From Paraburkholderia phytofirmans PsJN (GTDB taxonomy: Bacteria > Pseudomonadota > Gammaproteobacteria > Burkholderiales > Burkholderiaceae): a DNA stretch of 64,000 bases. A program made the translations under genes and the position numbers. Of the stretch, positions 43,893 through 52,893 are shown in pieces. The stretch's first letter is position 1. Every line of letters begins with the position of its first letter. Location: contig NC_010676.1 in assembly GCF_000020125.1 (NCBI RefSeq), positions 2,418,001 to 2,482,000 of the forward strand, in the 5' to 3' direction. The notes beneath the pieces are model-generated. The model saw only the letters and a program-made list of their open reading frames with translations, did no database searches and was not told the origin of the DNA.

Positions 43893-45239
43893 ATGACAAT
43901 CCAATTCGATCGCTTGAAACAGTATCTGATTCCTGTGTTTGCGCTGATGTGCAGCGGCGCGCTCAGTAGCGGTGCGAATGCGCAAACCTCGAATGCCACG
44001 CCCACGCCCGTGAGCGCCGACGCGCAGCTAGCCAAAGGCGCTTATCTCGCGAAAGTCGGCGATTGCGCGGCCTGTCACACGGTAAACAAAGCGCAACCGT
44101 TCGCGGGCGGCCTGCCGCTCGCGACGCCTTTTGGCACGCTGTATTCAACCAACATCACGCCGGACGCATCGACTGGCATCGGCGGATATAGCTACGCGGA
44201 CTTTGCCACGGCGTTGCGTCAGGGTATCGCCAAAGACGGCCATCGGCTGTATCCGGCAATGCCGTATCCGTCGTATGCAAAGATCGACGACGCCGACATG
44301 CATGCGCTTTATCGCTACTTCATGCAAGGCGTCAAACCCATCGGGCAGCCAGATCGCGCGTCCGAACTGCGGTTTCCATTCAACGTTCGCGCGCTGATGA
44401 CCGTGTGGGATCGTTTGTATGCGCATGAGCAACTGCCCTATCAGGCAGATCCGCACCAGAGTGTGGAATGGAATCGCGGCGCATATCTGGTGCAAGGGCT
44501 CGCGCATTGCGGCGCATGTCATACGCCGCACGGCATGCTCGGCCAGGAGAGCGTGCTCGACGAGAAGGACAACACCGCGTTCCTGTCCGGCAATACGCTG
44601 GCGGGATGGTATGCGCCCAACCTGCGCGGACATAAGACGCAAACATCCGACAGCGACAATGTATGGAGCAAAGCCGACCTCGTCGCCTATCTGCGCAGCG
44701 GGCGTATGCATGACGGGGTGGCATTCGGCCCGATGACGGAAGTCGTCGACGACAGCACGCAATATCTGCACGACGACGATCTGAACGCGATCGCAACCTA
44801 TCTGACGTCGCCACCATTGCAAGCAGGCGCGACGCCGCCGGCCCCGCAGCAAACCGGCCGCGCGGAACAGACGGCTATCGCGCTCCGAGCCGGTCGCGTC
44901 GATTCGTCCGGCGCCCGTCTCTATCTGGACAATTGCGCGGCCTGCCACCGCACGGATGGCACCGGCGCAATGCCGGCTTTCCCCAGCCTCAGGGGCAACG
45001 CATCGGTGCTGAGCGGCGATCCGGCATCGCTGATTCATATCGTGTTGAGTGGCTCCCATATGCCATCCACCGCCGCGGCGCCGACGCCGCTCGCCATGCC
45101 CGACTTCGGCTGGCGTTTGACCGATCAGCAGGTAGCGGACCTATTGAGCTTCGTGCGAACCAGTTGGGGAAATCGCGCGGCGGCCGTCACTGCTGGTGAA
45201 GTCGCCAAGGTTCGCGGCGTGGCGCTCAGCGCGAAATAA
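43893..45239 (+). CDS. three-heme cytochrome c subunit of the flavin dehydrogenase
   Basis: 448 residues with a signal peptide (first about 30, cleaved near GANAQT). Three CxxCH heme sites: CAACHT (about 58), CGACHT (about 206) and CAACHR (about 348), as in alcohol and gluconate dehydrogenase cytochromes. A C-terminal region has no clear extra helix, so membrane attachment may be by an amphipathic segment. It delivers electrons to ubiquinone. It is the last gene before a strong bidirectional terminator. Confidence 0.92.
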   Translation: MTIQFDRLKQYLIPVFALMCSGALSSGANAQTSNATPTPVSADAQLAKGAYLAKVGDCAACHTVNKAQPFAGGLPLATPFGTLYSTNITPDASTGIGGYSYADFATALRQGIAKDGHRLYPAMPYPSYAKIDDADMHALYRYFMQGVKPIGQPDRASELRFPFNVRALMTVWDRLYAHEQLPYQADPHQSVEWNRGAYLVQGLAHCGACHTPHGMLGQESVLDEKDNTAFLSGNTLAGWYAPNLRGHKTQTSDSDNVWSKADLVAYLRSGRMHDGVAFGPMTEVVDDSTQYLHDDDLNAIATYLTSPPLQAGATPPAPQQTGRAEQTAIALRAGRVDSSGARLYLDNCAACHRTDGTGAMPAFPSLRGNASVLSGDPASLIHIVLSGSHMPSTAAAPTPLAMPDFGWRLTDQQVADLLSFVRTSWGNRAAAVTAGEVAKVRGVALSAK

Positions 45240-45290
45240 CCCGGCAGCGTTGCAGCGTGAAGCGTTCACGCGCAGTGTTTGAATATGTGA

Positions 45291-45336
45291 ATGAAAGAAG
45301 CCCAGTGCGTTAATCGCCGCACTGGGCTTCTTTCAT
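45291..45336. terminator. bidirectional terminator with 19-bp arms
   Basis: Perfect 19-bp arms at 45291-45309 and 45318-45336, 8-base loop, with A-rich and T-rich outer ends. It separates the converging cytochrome c and porin genes. Confidence 0.9.
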
Positions 45337-45351
45337 GGAAAACGAGCGTGA

Positions 45352-46521
45352 TTAGAACTTGTGGTGAATCGCGACGCGCGCCACGGCCTGATGATTGTTC
45401 GACGAATCGCCGAGACCGCCGATATCCGCAACCGCCGCAGCGCCCGTGGAACTGGTGCCGCTCGCGGTCTGGAACGTGCCGAGGAAATAAACGTCGGTAC
45501 GTTTGGACAGCGCGTAGTCGAGCAGCAACGAGAACTGGTTGTACTTCTGGTCGCCGAGGTCGCCTCTCACCGCATTGCCCTTCGTGTAGTTGTATTCACC
45601 CGACACAGAGAACGCCGGCGTGAAGCGATAGAGCGCGTTCAACTCATAGCTGTTGAGCGTCGCGGTCGCCCCACCGAATGCGCCGATATTCATGTACTTG
45701 GTATTCGAATACACCGCGCCGATCTTTGCCGGGCCGAAGTCGTACGAGCCGCCCGTCGTAATGATTTGCAGCGAGTTGGCGGGCTTCGTGCCGAGATAAC
45801 CCGAGTTCAGCGAATTGAACGTCGCGGCGTTCGCGTTGCTGTTCAGAAGCGAGCCCAACGCCGACGGATTCTTGAACAGTTCATACGCGACCCCAATCCC
45901 GAACGGGCCGTGTCCGTAGTTCGCACCGAGGCTGTATCCGCTCGACTGCGAAATCTCACCCGCCACGCCGCCCAGACTCACCGTGCCGCCGAAAGTCAGG
46001 CCGTTGAAATTCGGGCTCGCGTACTTGATCGTGCTGTTCGCGCGAAATGTATGGTTGACGTTGTCGAGGTCGCCCGGATGTTCTGTCGTCGATCCGCCAT
46101 ATGCGGCGGCATAGCCGTAGTTGCCCACGTAGTCATTGATGCTGTCGTACTGACGGCCGAGCGTTACGGAGCCGAACGAGCTGCTGGCGAGGCCCACATA
46201 GGCTTGCCGGCCGAATGCAGTGCCGCCTTGCCCGAACGCGCCCGTGCTGACGTTGATGCCTGACTCCAGCACGAAGATCGCCTTCAGGCCGCCGCCCAGA
46301 TCTTCTGCGCCGCGGATGCCCCAGCGGCTGCCCTGCGTGCCCGCATTGGAATCAACCGAGAATTGCCGGCCGCCCACGTTCTTGCCCTTCACCACGTTCT
46401 TCGCGTTGGTGTTGATCATCACGCCTTCATCCACAATGCCGTACAGCGTCACCGAGCTCTGCGCGTGAACGGTCGCAGCAAAGGTGCCCAATATCGATAA
46501 TGCAAACAGCGATTTTTTCAT
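45352..46521 (-). CDS. Gram-negative porin (OmpC-like)
   Basis: 389 residues, GGCGGAGATGAAAGA leader before the ATG at 46521. Signal peptide KKSLFALSILGTFAATVHAQS, then SSVTLYGIVDEGVMINTN, the classic start of Burkholderia trimeric porins, GSRWGIRGAEDLGGGLKAIF, and a C-terminal aromatic end (AVARVAIHHKF) needed for outer-membrane assembly. It is adjacent to the SDR/MFS operon and may supply its substrate. Confidence 0.93.
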   Translation of the reverse strand: MKKSLFALSILGTFAATVHAQSSVTLYGIVDEGVMINTNAKNVVKGKNVGGRQFSVDSNAGTQGSRWGIRGAEDLGGGLKAIFVLESGINVSTGAFGQGGTAFGRQAYVGLASSSFGSVTLGRQYDSINDYVGNYGYAAAYGGSTTEHPGDLDNVNHTFRANSTIKYASPNFNGLTFGGTVSLGGVAGEISQSSGYSLGANYGHGPFGIGVAYELFKNPSALGSLLNSNANAATFNSLNSGYLGTKPANSLQIITTGGSYDFGPAKIGAVYSNTKYMNIGAFGGATATLNSYELNALYRFTPAFSVSGEYNYTKGNAVRGDLGDQKYNQFSLLLDYALSKRTDVYFLGTFQTASGTSSTGAAAVADIGGLGDSSNNHQAVARVAIHHKF

Positions 46522-46698
46522 TCTTTCATCTCCGCCAAGTCATGATTTATTTTTACCTTTAACATTTCACTCTGTAATACTAACTAATTTGAAAGCTCTA
46601 CCGCATAAGCAATCCTCCGAAACCCGCAACGGCGAGTTCGACTTGAAACTGTTGGAGCGCGGCGCGCGAACGGTCTTTGCCGCGCGCCGCCAGAACGA

Positions 46699-47451
46699 TC
46701 AGCCTAGAAACGCGCCGCCGTTCGCATGAATCGCCTGGCCCGTCAGATACCGTGCCGTCGGGCCGCACAGAAACTGCACGAGGCTCGCGACCTCGTCGGG
46801 CTGGCCGCGCCGGCCGAGCAAGGTGGTGCGCTCAGCGTGATGCGCGGGTTCCTTGTTGCCTGCCGCGCCACCGCGCACCGTCGCGATCAGGCCGGGCACC
46901 ACGCAATTGACCGTAATGCCGTCCGGGCCGAGATCGTGGGCCAGCGCGCGCGTCAAACCGACGAGGCCCGCTTTCGCGGCGATCACGTGCGCGCGCCCCG
47001 CCGAACCGGCATGCGCGGACATGCCGCCGATGTTGACGATCGCGCCGGCCTTCGATTGCCGCAGATACGGCAAGGCCGCGTGCGCGCACAGATACGCGCC
47101 GTCGAGAATCACCGACATCACTTCGCGCCAGCGCGCGTAATCCAGTTCCGCGAACGGCACTTCGCGACGCACCGCGGCGTTGTTGACGAGAATGTCGATC
47201 TGCCCGAAATGGTGAATCGCCGCTTCCATGAGACTTTGCGCGCCCGCCGGTTCGCTGACGTCGGCCAGATGCGCGGCCGCGCGGCCGCCCGCAGCCTCGA
47301 TCGCGCGCACGACTTCGGCGGCTTCGTCGGCGGAACTGCGTGCGTTGACGAGCACTGCATTGCCCGCTGCCGCAAGTTGCAACGCGATCTCGCGGCCGAT
47401 ATTGCGCGCCGCTCCGGTGACGACCGCGACGCCGCTAACTTCTCCGTTCAT
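46699..47451 (-). CDS. SDR family oxidoreductase without the canonical tyrosine
   Basis: 250 residues from the ATG at 47451, overlapping the upstream MFS stop as ATGA. VVTGAARNIGREIA is the cofactor loop and ILVNNAAVR the structural motif. In the active site, GRAHVIAAKAG places the lysine at about 160 but valine (156) where YxxxK has tyrosine, with a histidine at 155. The start and loss of tyrosine were checked on the bases. The fold otherwise resembles 3-oxoacyl reductases. Either His155 replaces the tyrosine or the enzyme does another reaction. Confidence 0.85.
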   Translation of the reverse strand: MNGEVSGVAVVTGAARNIGREIALQLAAAGNAVLVNARSSADEAAEVVRAIEAAGGRAAAHLADVSEPAGAQSLMEAAIHHFGQIDILVNNAAVRREVPFAELDYARWREVMSVILDGAYLCAHAALPYLRQSKAGAIVNIGGMSAHAGSAGRAHVIAAKAGLVGLTRALAHDLGPDGITVNCVVPGLIATVRGGAAGNKEPAHHAERTTLLGRRGQPDEVASLVQFLCGPTARYLTGQAIHANGGAFLG

Positions 47452-48749
47452 GAATGCACTCCCAGTGATTCCGTTGATAGTGTGGGTTTCGCGCCGGCTT
47501 GCAGCGGCCGGTCGGGACGAATCCAGAACGACAACGCAATGCCGACCAGCAACAGCGCGATCGACATCACGAACGGCAGACGATAGCTGCCCGTCATGTC
47601 GGTAATCAGGCCGAACGCGACCGGCGACACGACCGCCGCGAGCCCGGCCGCCGTGCTGATAAAGCCGCTCGCGACGCCCGCAAAAGCGGGCGCGATATCC
47701 ATCGGCACGGCCCAGATCGGGCCTTCGGTCGATTCGAGGCAGAACAATGCGGCGGCCAGACACAGTGCGATCACGGTCCGGTCCCGCACGAACAGCACGC
47801 ACGAGAGAAACAGCAGCGAGCCCGCAAAGCCCATGATGATGACGTTGCGTCGCGCTTTATTCAGGTTGCCGGTGCGTTTATAGAGTGCGTCGGTCAGCAG
47901 GCCGCCCGCCGTATCGCCGACCACGCCGGCGAGAAACACGCCCGACGTAAACAGCGCCGTGCTTTTGAGGTCGATGCCGTACACGCCGACAAAGAAACTC
48001 GGCAGCCAGCTCAGATACAGCCACAGCGTCCATGCATGGCAGAAGAACACCAGCGTGACCGGCATGATGCGCCGGATCAGCGGCCACCACGGCACCGCCG
48101 TGCGATGGCGCGGGCCCGCATACGGCGGCAATGCGTCGACTTCAGCGGTGGTGATCGTCGGATGCGTGCGCGGATCGTCGCGGAAATACAGCGCCCATAC
48201 GACCACCCAGATCGCGCTGACGCAACCGAGCGCGATAAACGCACCTCGCCAGCCGAGCAGTGGAATCATCAGCACGATCAGCGGCGGCGTGACGGTGGCC
48301 GCCAGGCGCGCGGCGGAATGCGTGAAGCCCTGAGCGAAGCCGCGTTTTATCTGCGGAACCCAGTTGGCCATCGCCCGTGTGGCGTTCGGAATCGTGCCGG
48401 CTTCGCCGAGTCCGACGAGTGCGCGCGAGAGCACCAGCGTCGCGAGGCCGCCGGTCACGCCGGTCGCGAGCGTGCCGAGCGTCCATAAGATGCCTGAGAA
48501 CGCCAGCATCCGGCGAGGTCCGATCTTGTCGCCCAGATAACCGTTGATGATCTGGAAGATCGCGTAGCAGTAGCCGAACGCCGAGAGCGCGATGCCGAGC
48601 TGCGTATTCGACAGATGCATCTCCGACTTCAGCAGCGGCGCCGCGATGGAAAGATTGACCCGGTCGACGTATTCGATGAAATACATCGCGCAGATGAGCA
48701 TGAATACTCTGCCCGTGGTGCCGCTGAACATGCCTGCTTTCGCTTTCAT
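47448..48749 (-). CDS. MFS transporter, anion:cation symporter type
   Basis: 433 residues. Twelve membrane segments, with MYFIEYVDRVNLSIAAPLLKSEMHLSNTQ, ALVGLGEAGTIPNATRAMANW and a central RDDPRTHP motif, typical of ACS carriers for organic anions. The start is unusual: a 15-residue His-rich leader peptide with the only good ribosome site overlaps its ATG. The stop overlaps the SDR start, so transporter and dehydrogenase are coupled. Confidence 0.88.
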   Translation of the reverse strand: MKAKAGMFSGTTGRVFMLICAMYFIEYVDRVNLSIAAPLLKSEMHLSNTQLGIALSAFGYCYAIFQIINGYLGDKIGPRRMLAFSGILWTLGTLATGVTGGLATLVLSRALVGLGEAGTIPNATRAMANWVPQIKRGFAQGFTHSAARLAATVTPPLIVLMIPLLGWRGAFIALGCVSAIWVVVWALYFRDDPRTHPTITTAEVDALPPYAGPRHRTAVPWWPLIRRIMPVTLVFFCHAWTLWLYLSWLPSFFVGVYGIDLKSTALFTSGVFLAGVVGDTAGGLLTDALYKRTGNLNKARRNVIIMGFAGSLLFLSCVLFVRDRTVIALCLAAALFCLESTEGPIWAVPMDIAPAFAGVASGFISTAAGLAAVVSPVAFGLITDMTGSYRLPFVMSIALLLVGIALSFWIRPDRPLQAGAKPTLSTESLGVHS

Positions 48750-48793
48750 CTTGAACCGCCCTGCCCGTGACCGCGACTGTGACCATGATGCAT
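48746..48793 (-). CDS. His/Gly-rich 15-residue leader peptide coupled to the MFS gene
   Basis: MHHGHSRGHGQGGSR starts at 48793 after AAGGAG with a 6-base spacer, and its TGA shares two bases with the MFS ATG. The MFS start itself has only a weak GGGCGG. This arrangement implies that the leader is translated and the MFS gene is re-initiated. The histidines could bind metal, or the peptide could regulate by histidine supply. Too short for a family call. Confidence 0.5.
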   Translation of the reverse strand: MHHGHSRGHGQGGSR

Positions 48794-48876
48794 GGTTTGC
48801 TCCTTCATTTTCGGATTGCCGCCAACGCCTCGATGCACTCGATGCGCTCGACGCACATCATTCGTAATACGTACGA

Positions 48877-50160
48877 TCATCTCTGCAATGCCCGGTGCGC
48901 GGTTTCCGGCGCCCACTTCACGCAGAAGAGACCGACCAGATAGATCAGCGAAACAGCAGTGATCGCGAGCGGATAGGAACCGAATATCGCCGCGAGCGCG
49001 CCGACAATCGACGGCCCCGCCGCGCCGAGCACACGGCCGAAGCTGAAAGCGAATCCGGAACCGAGCGCGCGCTGCATCGTCGGGAACATTTCGGGCAGCC
49101 AGATCGTGTACAGCGAGAACACGCCGCTCGTGAAGAAGCCAAGCAACGGCAGCGTGATCAGGAAGAGCGGCAGGCTTTTCAGCAGCACTACGATGCCGAA
49201 GTACGACGTGACATTGCAGATCAGCGCGCCGGAAAAGAACACCGTGGCGACCGATTTGCGGCGCGGAATCCAGCGCACGATCCACGGCATCGTGACGCAT
49301 CCTGCGAGCGTGCCGACACTCAGGATCAAGCCGCTCAGCGAGCCGAGATACTGCGCATCGGCAACGGATGCGCCGCCCGCGCGCTGCCAGGTGATGACGA
49401 GCGTCGGAATCCAGAACGTCGACGACCACAGCCCGAAGATCAGACACGTCATCATTAGCGCCGCCGACCAGGTCGTGCGCGACATGCCAGGCGCGAACAG
49501 ATCACGCACGCGTGCACGCGAACCCTTTGCACAGCGTTGTTCTTGCCAGCGGCGCGACTCCGGCACGCCAAGCCGCAGCCAGATCGTCAGCAACGCGGGC
49601 GCGCTGCCGATCAGAAACAGCACGCGCCACCCGCCCAGCGGCAGAATCACCAACGCGGCCGCGGATGCCAGCAGAAAGCCGATCGGCGTGCCGGTATGCA
49701 GCCATCCCGACAGGCGTTCACGCAGATGCTCCGGCACCGACTCCTGCAACAACGGCGCGCCGGCCGCCCACTCGCCGCCTATTCCGAAGCCCGTCAGAAA
49801 ACGGAAGATCGCGAACGACACAATGCCCGGCGCGAGCCCACACGCGCCGGTAAAGATCGAATAGATGAGGATGGTCGCGCACATGGTCGGCACGCGGCCG
49901 AAGCGGTCCGCGCACCAGCCCCAGAACATCGAACAGGCCCAGCCGAGCATGAAGAGGCTGAACATCAAACCGCCGAGCCGCGCGATATGCGCGTGATCGG
50001 CCACAAAGCCGCTTTGCGGGAGCAACTCCGTCAACGCCGGCACGATCACGTAGATGTAGATGGCGTTGTCGAAGCCGTCCAGCATCCAGCCCGCCCAAGT
50101 GGCGATAAAGACGCGGTACGGACGCGCTGCTGCAACTGCCACACCGACGGAACTCGACAT
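48877..50160 (-). CDS. MFS transporter, aromatic-acid/metabolite symporter-like
   Basis: 427 residues from the ATG at 50160 (CAGGAGACGAG upstream). Twelve hydrophobic segments; FIATWAGWMLDGFDNAIYIYVIVPAL and WGWCADRFGRVPTM are the AAHS/SHS-like motifs, and RLGVPESRRWQEQR the central one. It is divergent from the FCD-GntR gene across several GTCGAC palindromes and co-directional with the second MFS / SDR pair downstream, so one regulator may serve all. The substrate is unknown. Confidence 0.88.
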   Translation of the reverse strand: MSSSVGVAVAAARPYRVFIATWAGWMLDGFDNAIYIYVIVPALTELLPQSGFVADHAHIARLGGLMFSLFMLGWACSMFWGWCADRFGRVPTMCATILIYSIFTGACGLAPGIVSFAIFRFLTGFGIGGEWAAGAPLLQESVPEHLRERLSGWLHTGTPIGFLLASAAALVILPLGGWRVLFLIGSAPALLTIWLRLGVPESRRWQEQRCAKGSRARVRDLFAPGMSRTTWSAALMMTCLIFGLWSSTFWIPTLVITWQRAGGASVADAQYLGSLSGLILSVGTLAGCVTMPWIVRWIPRRKSVATVFFSGALICNVTSYFGIVVLLKSLPLFLITLPLLGFFTSGVFSLYTIWLPEMFPTMQRALGSGFAFSFGRVLGAAGPSIVGALAAIFGSYPLAITAVSLIYLVGLFCVKWAPETAHRALQR

Positions 50161-50217
50161 CTCGTCTCCTGACTGGATCCACCGTCCGCCGCGTTCTTGA
50201 GTATCGCGGCTTGTGTT

Positions 50218-50237
50218 ATGTCGACAATGTTGTCGAT
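50218..50237. promoter_or_regulatory. GntR operator-like site, MFS-proximal
   Basis: ATGTCGACAAT (50218-50228) followed by TTGTCGAT (50230-50237), a near double site 58 bases before the leftward MFS start. Confidence 0.5.
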
Positions 50238-50404
50238 GACGCATCTGGCGCTTCGCGCGAAGGTGCGCGTCATCTTCGGTACTGCATGTGCGCTTCTTTT
50301 ACGACGTCGTTTGGTTGACGCGATCAGCTTCGGTCATCGGGTCGACGAGAGTAGTGAGGCGATGAAAAGGAGAGCTGCCAAGGACACAAGCTCGCATTGT
50401 ACAT

Positions 50405-50416
50405 ATTGTCGACAAT
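50405..50416. promoter_or_regulatory. GntR operator-like palindrome
   Basis: Perfect 12-bp palindrome ATTGTCGACAAT. Confidence 0.6.
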
Positions 50417-50466
50417 ACGCAAATCATGGCAAATTCTACTTGCGCGCCTGCGCTGTGGATAGTATG

Positions 50467-50477
50467 TTGTCGACAAT
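50467..50477. promoter_or_regulatory. GntR operator-like palindrome, GntR-proximal
   Basis: TTGTCGACAAT, 10-bp perfect core, 57 bases before the GntR start codon, suggesting autoregulation. Confidence 0.6.
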
Positions 50478-50533
50478 CTTCAAGACGCAATGTGCGTTGT
50501 ACACTGCCAGCTTTCCCCAAAACAGGTCCGTCT

Positions 50534-51283
50534 ATGCCCCGCCCCACCACTTCGCTCGAGTTGCTCCGCTCCGTCACGCTGTCCGGTCTCGTGCAAGAGG
50601 AAATTCTCCGCCGCATCAAGACGGGTGAGCTCGAGGCCGGCATGAAACTCAACGAGATGGATCTCGCCGACCATCTGAAGATCAGCCGCAGTCCGGTGCG
50701 CGAAGCGTTTCGCGCGCTCGAGGAAGCGGGTCTCGTGTGGCTCGAAAAGAACCGCGGCGTCTACATCCGTGAGATTTCCGACGACGAAGCCGCCGAGCTC
50801 TACGAAGTGCGCGCCGGCCTCGACGAGATGGCCGGCCGCCGCCTGGCCTCGAAGATCACCGACGCGCAGTTGCAAGAACTGCACGCCATGCTCGATCAGC
50901 TCGAAGCCAGCTCGATCCACGGCGAGCTGAACAATTACTTCACGCTGAATATCGCCTTTCACGACCGGCTGGTCGAACTGTCGGGCAACGCGACGATGCT
51001 CGGTCTGTACCGGCAAACGATCAACCGCATGCATCTGCTGCGCCGGCGCGGCTTTTCGATCGCCGGCAGCTCGCAGGCGTCGCACACCGAACACCGCCTG
51101 ATTCTCGACGCGCTCGCGAGCCGCGATCCCGAAGCCGTCGCCCTTGCCATGCGCCAGCACGTGCAGGCAGGTTTCCAGCGCGCGATCGCCGCACATGGCG
51201 CGGAAGACGCCGCGCACGCGGCAGCGGGCAGCGCAGCCGCCGGCAAAGCGCCGCAGACCACCGTCGCGGAAGGTCCGAATTAA
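50534..51283 (+). CDS. GntR family (FCD domain) transcriptional regulator
   Basis: 249 residues from the ATG at 50534. Winged helix LNEMDLADHLKISRSPVREAFRALEEAGLVW, then an FCD helical bundle with AGLDEMAGRRLA, NIAFHDRLVELSG and HTEHRLILDALA supplying the metal/ligand histidines. An Ala-rich tail follows. It reads into the MmgE/PrpD gene 83 bases later and is divergent from the MFS gene; the repeated TTGTCGACAA palindromes are its likely sites. It parallels the GntR at 36070, whose intergenic palindrome shares the GTGTCGAC/GTCGACA core. Confidence 0.9.
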   Translation: MPRPTTSLELLRSVTLSGLVQEEILRRIKTGELEAGMKLNEMDLADHLKISRSPVREAFRALEEAGLVWLEKNRGVYIREISDDEAAELYEVRAGLDEMAGRRLASKITDAQLQELHAMLDQLEASSIHGELNNYFTLNIAFHDRLVELSGNATMLGLYRQTINRMHLLRRRGFSIAGSSQASHTEHRLILDALASRDPEAVALAMRQHVQAGFQRAIAAHGAEDAAHAAAGSAAAGKAPQTTVAEGPN

Positions 51284-51366
51284 GCCTCGCAGCGCGCCCG
51301 GAACGTCGGCGCAGGCGCGACACGGCGGCGCACGCATTTCATTACCGACTCGGAGTGGTCACCCGT

Positions 51367-52752
51367 ATGAGCGTTGAAAAATCAGAAGGACACGGCATCG
51401 TTGGCGAAAAACTCGGCGCCTGGATTGCGGACGTGCACGCGTCGGCATTGCCTGCCCAGACCGTCGAAATCGCCCGTCTGCTGCTGCTCGATGTGACGGG
51501 TTTGTGCATCGCCGGGCGTGACGAACCGTATATCCGCGCCACGCTGCAAGCCACCGACGCCGGCGGCGCCTGCACTGCCCTCGGCCACGCAGGCAGCTTC
51601 AGTGCATTCGATGCGGCGCTGATCAACGGCACCGCCGCGCACGGCGAAGATTACGACGACACCTTCGAAGGCGGTCCGGTGCATTCGGGTGCGGTGGTCG
51701 TGCCCGCAGTGCTGGCGGCGTGCGAACGCGAAGGCCTGGGTGGCGAGGCGTTGCTGCGCGGCATCGTGGTCGGCACGGAATTGATGTGCCGGCTGAGTCT
51801 CGTCGCCCCGCGCGCGATCCATACGGCCGGCTTTCATCCGACCGCCGTGATCGGCGCGCTCGCGGCGGCGGGCGGTGTGGCGAGCGCATTACGCCTGAAT
51901 CCGCAGCAGGCCACGTCGGCGCTCGGTATCGCGGGCAGCATGGCGGCGGGGATCATCGAGTATCTGGCCGAAGGCACCTCGACCAAGCGGATGCACGCCG
52001 GCTGGGCCGCGCAGTCCGGCATTCGCGCGGCGTTGATGGCGCGCGGCGGCTTCGACGGTCCGCGCACGGTGCTCGAAGGCAAGCACGGTTTCTTCAAGGC
52101 ATTCGCGCCGTCGCGCGCGCCCGATTTTTCGCCGGTGCTCGATACGCTCGGCAAGTCGTGGATCATGGAGACGATCGCGTTCAAACCCTATGCGTGCGGC
52201 ACGATGACCCAGCCGTATATCGATTGCGCGATCGCACTCGCGGAGCGCGGCGTCAAGGCGGAGGAGATTCGCGACATCGTGTGCGAGGTCGGCGAAGGCA
52301 CGGTGCACCGGCTGTGGGAAGAACTCGCGGTCAAGCATCGGCCGCCGACCGCTTACGCCGCCAAATTCAGCACGCCGTTCTGCATGGCCGTGGGTTTCTT
52401 CGATCGCAAGGCGGGTTTCAGCCAGTTCACCGAAGCGCGCATTCACGATCCGGCCGTGCTCGCGCTGGCCGGCAAAATCCGCTACGTGATCGATCCGGAC
52501 AACGAGTATCCGAGCAATTTCACCGGCCATCTGCGTGCAACGCTCAACGACGGCACCGTTCAGGAAGTGCGCCAGCCGCATATGCGCGGCGGCGCGCGCG
52601 AGCCGCTCTCGCGCGCCGAACTCGCCACTAAATTCACCGACAACGCGCAACACGGCGGCTGGAGTGCGGCACTCGCCGACAAGGCGCGCGTATGGTGTGA
52701 GACGGTGTTCAACGAGCCGGCGCTCGGCGCGATCGCGCAGTTCCGGCAATAG
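51367..52752 (+). CDS. MmgE/PrpD family protein
   Basis: 461 residues from the ATG at 51367 (GGAG eleven bases upstream); a GTG at 51355 is an alternative. TAAHGEDYDDTFEGGPVHSGAV, AEGTSTKRMHAGWAAQSG and YACGTMTQPYIDCAIAL carry the family's conserved His/Asp/Lys residues in the helical domain. Same superfamily as the protein at 38446 but clearly divergent (different loop before the His-Gly-Glu-Asp-Tyr motif). It is followed by a terminator-like hairpin. Probably works with the SDR and MFS genes of this locus on a shared carboxylate. Confidence 0.9.
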   Translation: MSVEKSEGHGIVGEKLGAWIADVHASALPAQTVEIARLLLLDVTGLCIAGRDEPYIRATLQATDAGGACTALGHAGSFSAFDAALINGTAAHGEDYDDTFEGGPVHSGAVVVPAVLAACEREGLGGEALLRGIVVGTELMCRLSLVAPRAIHTAGFHPTAVIGALAAAGGVASALRLNPQQATSALGIAGSMAAGIIEYLAEGTSTKRMHAGWAAQSGIRAALMARGGFDGPRTVLEGKHGFFKAFAPSRAPDFSPVLDTLGKSWIMETIAFKPYACGTMTQPYIDCAIALAERGVKAEEIRDIVCEVGEGTVHRLWEELAVKHRPPTAYAAKFSTPFCMAVGFFDRKAGFSQFTEARIHDPAVLALAGKIRYVIDPDNEYPSNFTGHLRATLNDGTVQEVRQPHMRGGAREPLSRAELATKFTDNAQHGGWSAALADKARVWCETVFNEPALGAIAQFRQ

Positions 52753-52764
52753 ACTGGTCGATGC

Positions 52765-52793
52765 GAACGACGCCCTCACTGAGGGCGTCGTTC
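52765..52793. terminator. hairpin after the MmgE/PrpD gene
   Basis: 12-bp perfect arms (52765-52776, 52782-52793) with a 5-base loop. Only a short T-containing tail follows. It lies 12 bases past the stop and before the end of the converging GntR gene. Confidence 0.7.
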
Positions 52794-52893
52794 ATTGATA
52801 CTGTGCAGCGTTTTCAGGCGCGAGGCAGAAGCCGCGACTGCTTAGAAGCCGTGGCTCCGGCGCACCACCCTCACCGCCGCCAACGCACGCCGC

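Larger units (their letters stand above)
50161..50533. other. divergent regulatory region between MFS and GntR genes
   Basis: About 370 bases with no gene. It carries three TTGTCGACAA-like sites at 50218-50237, 50405-50416 and 50467-50477. Confidence 0.6.
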
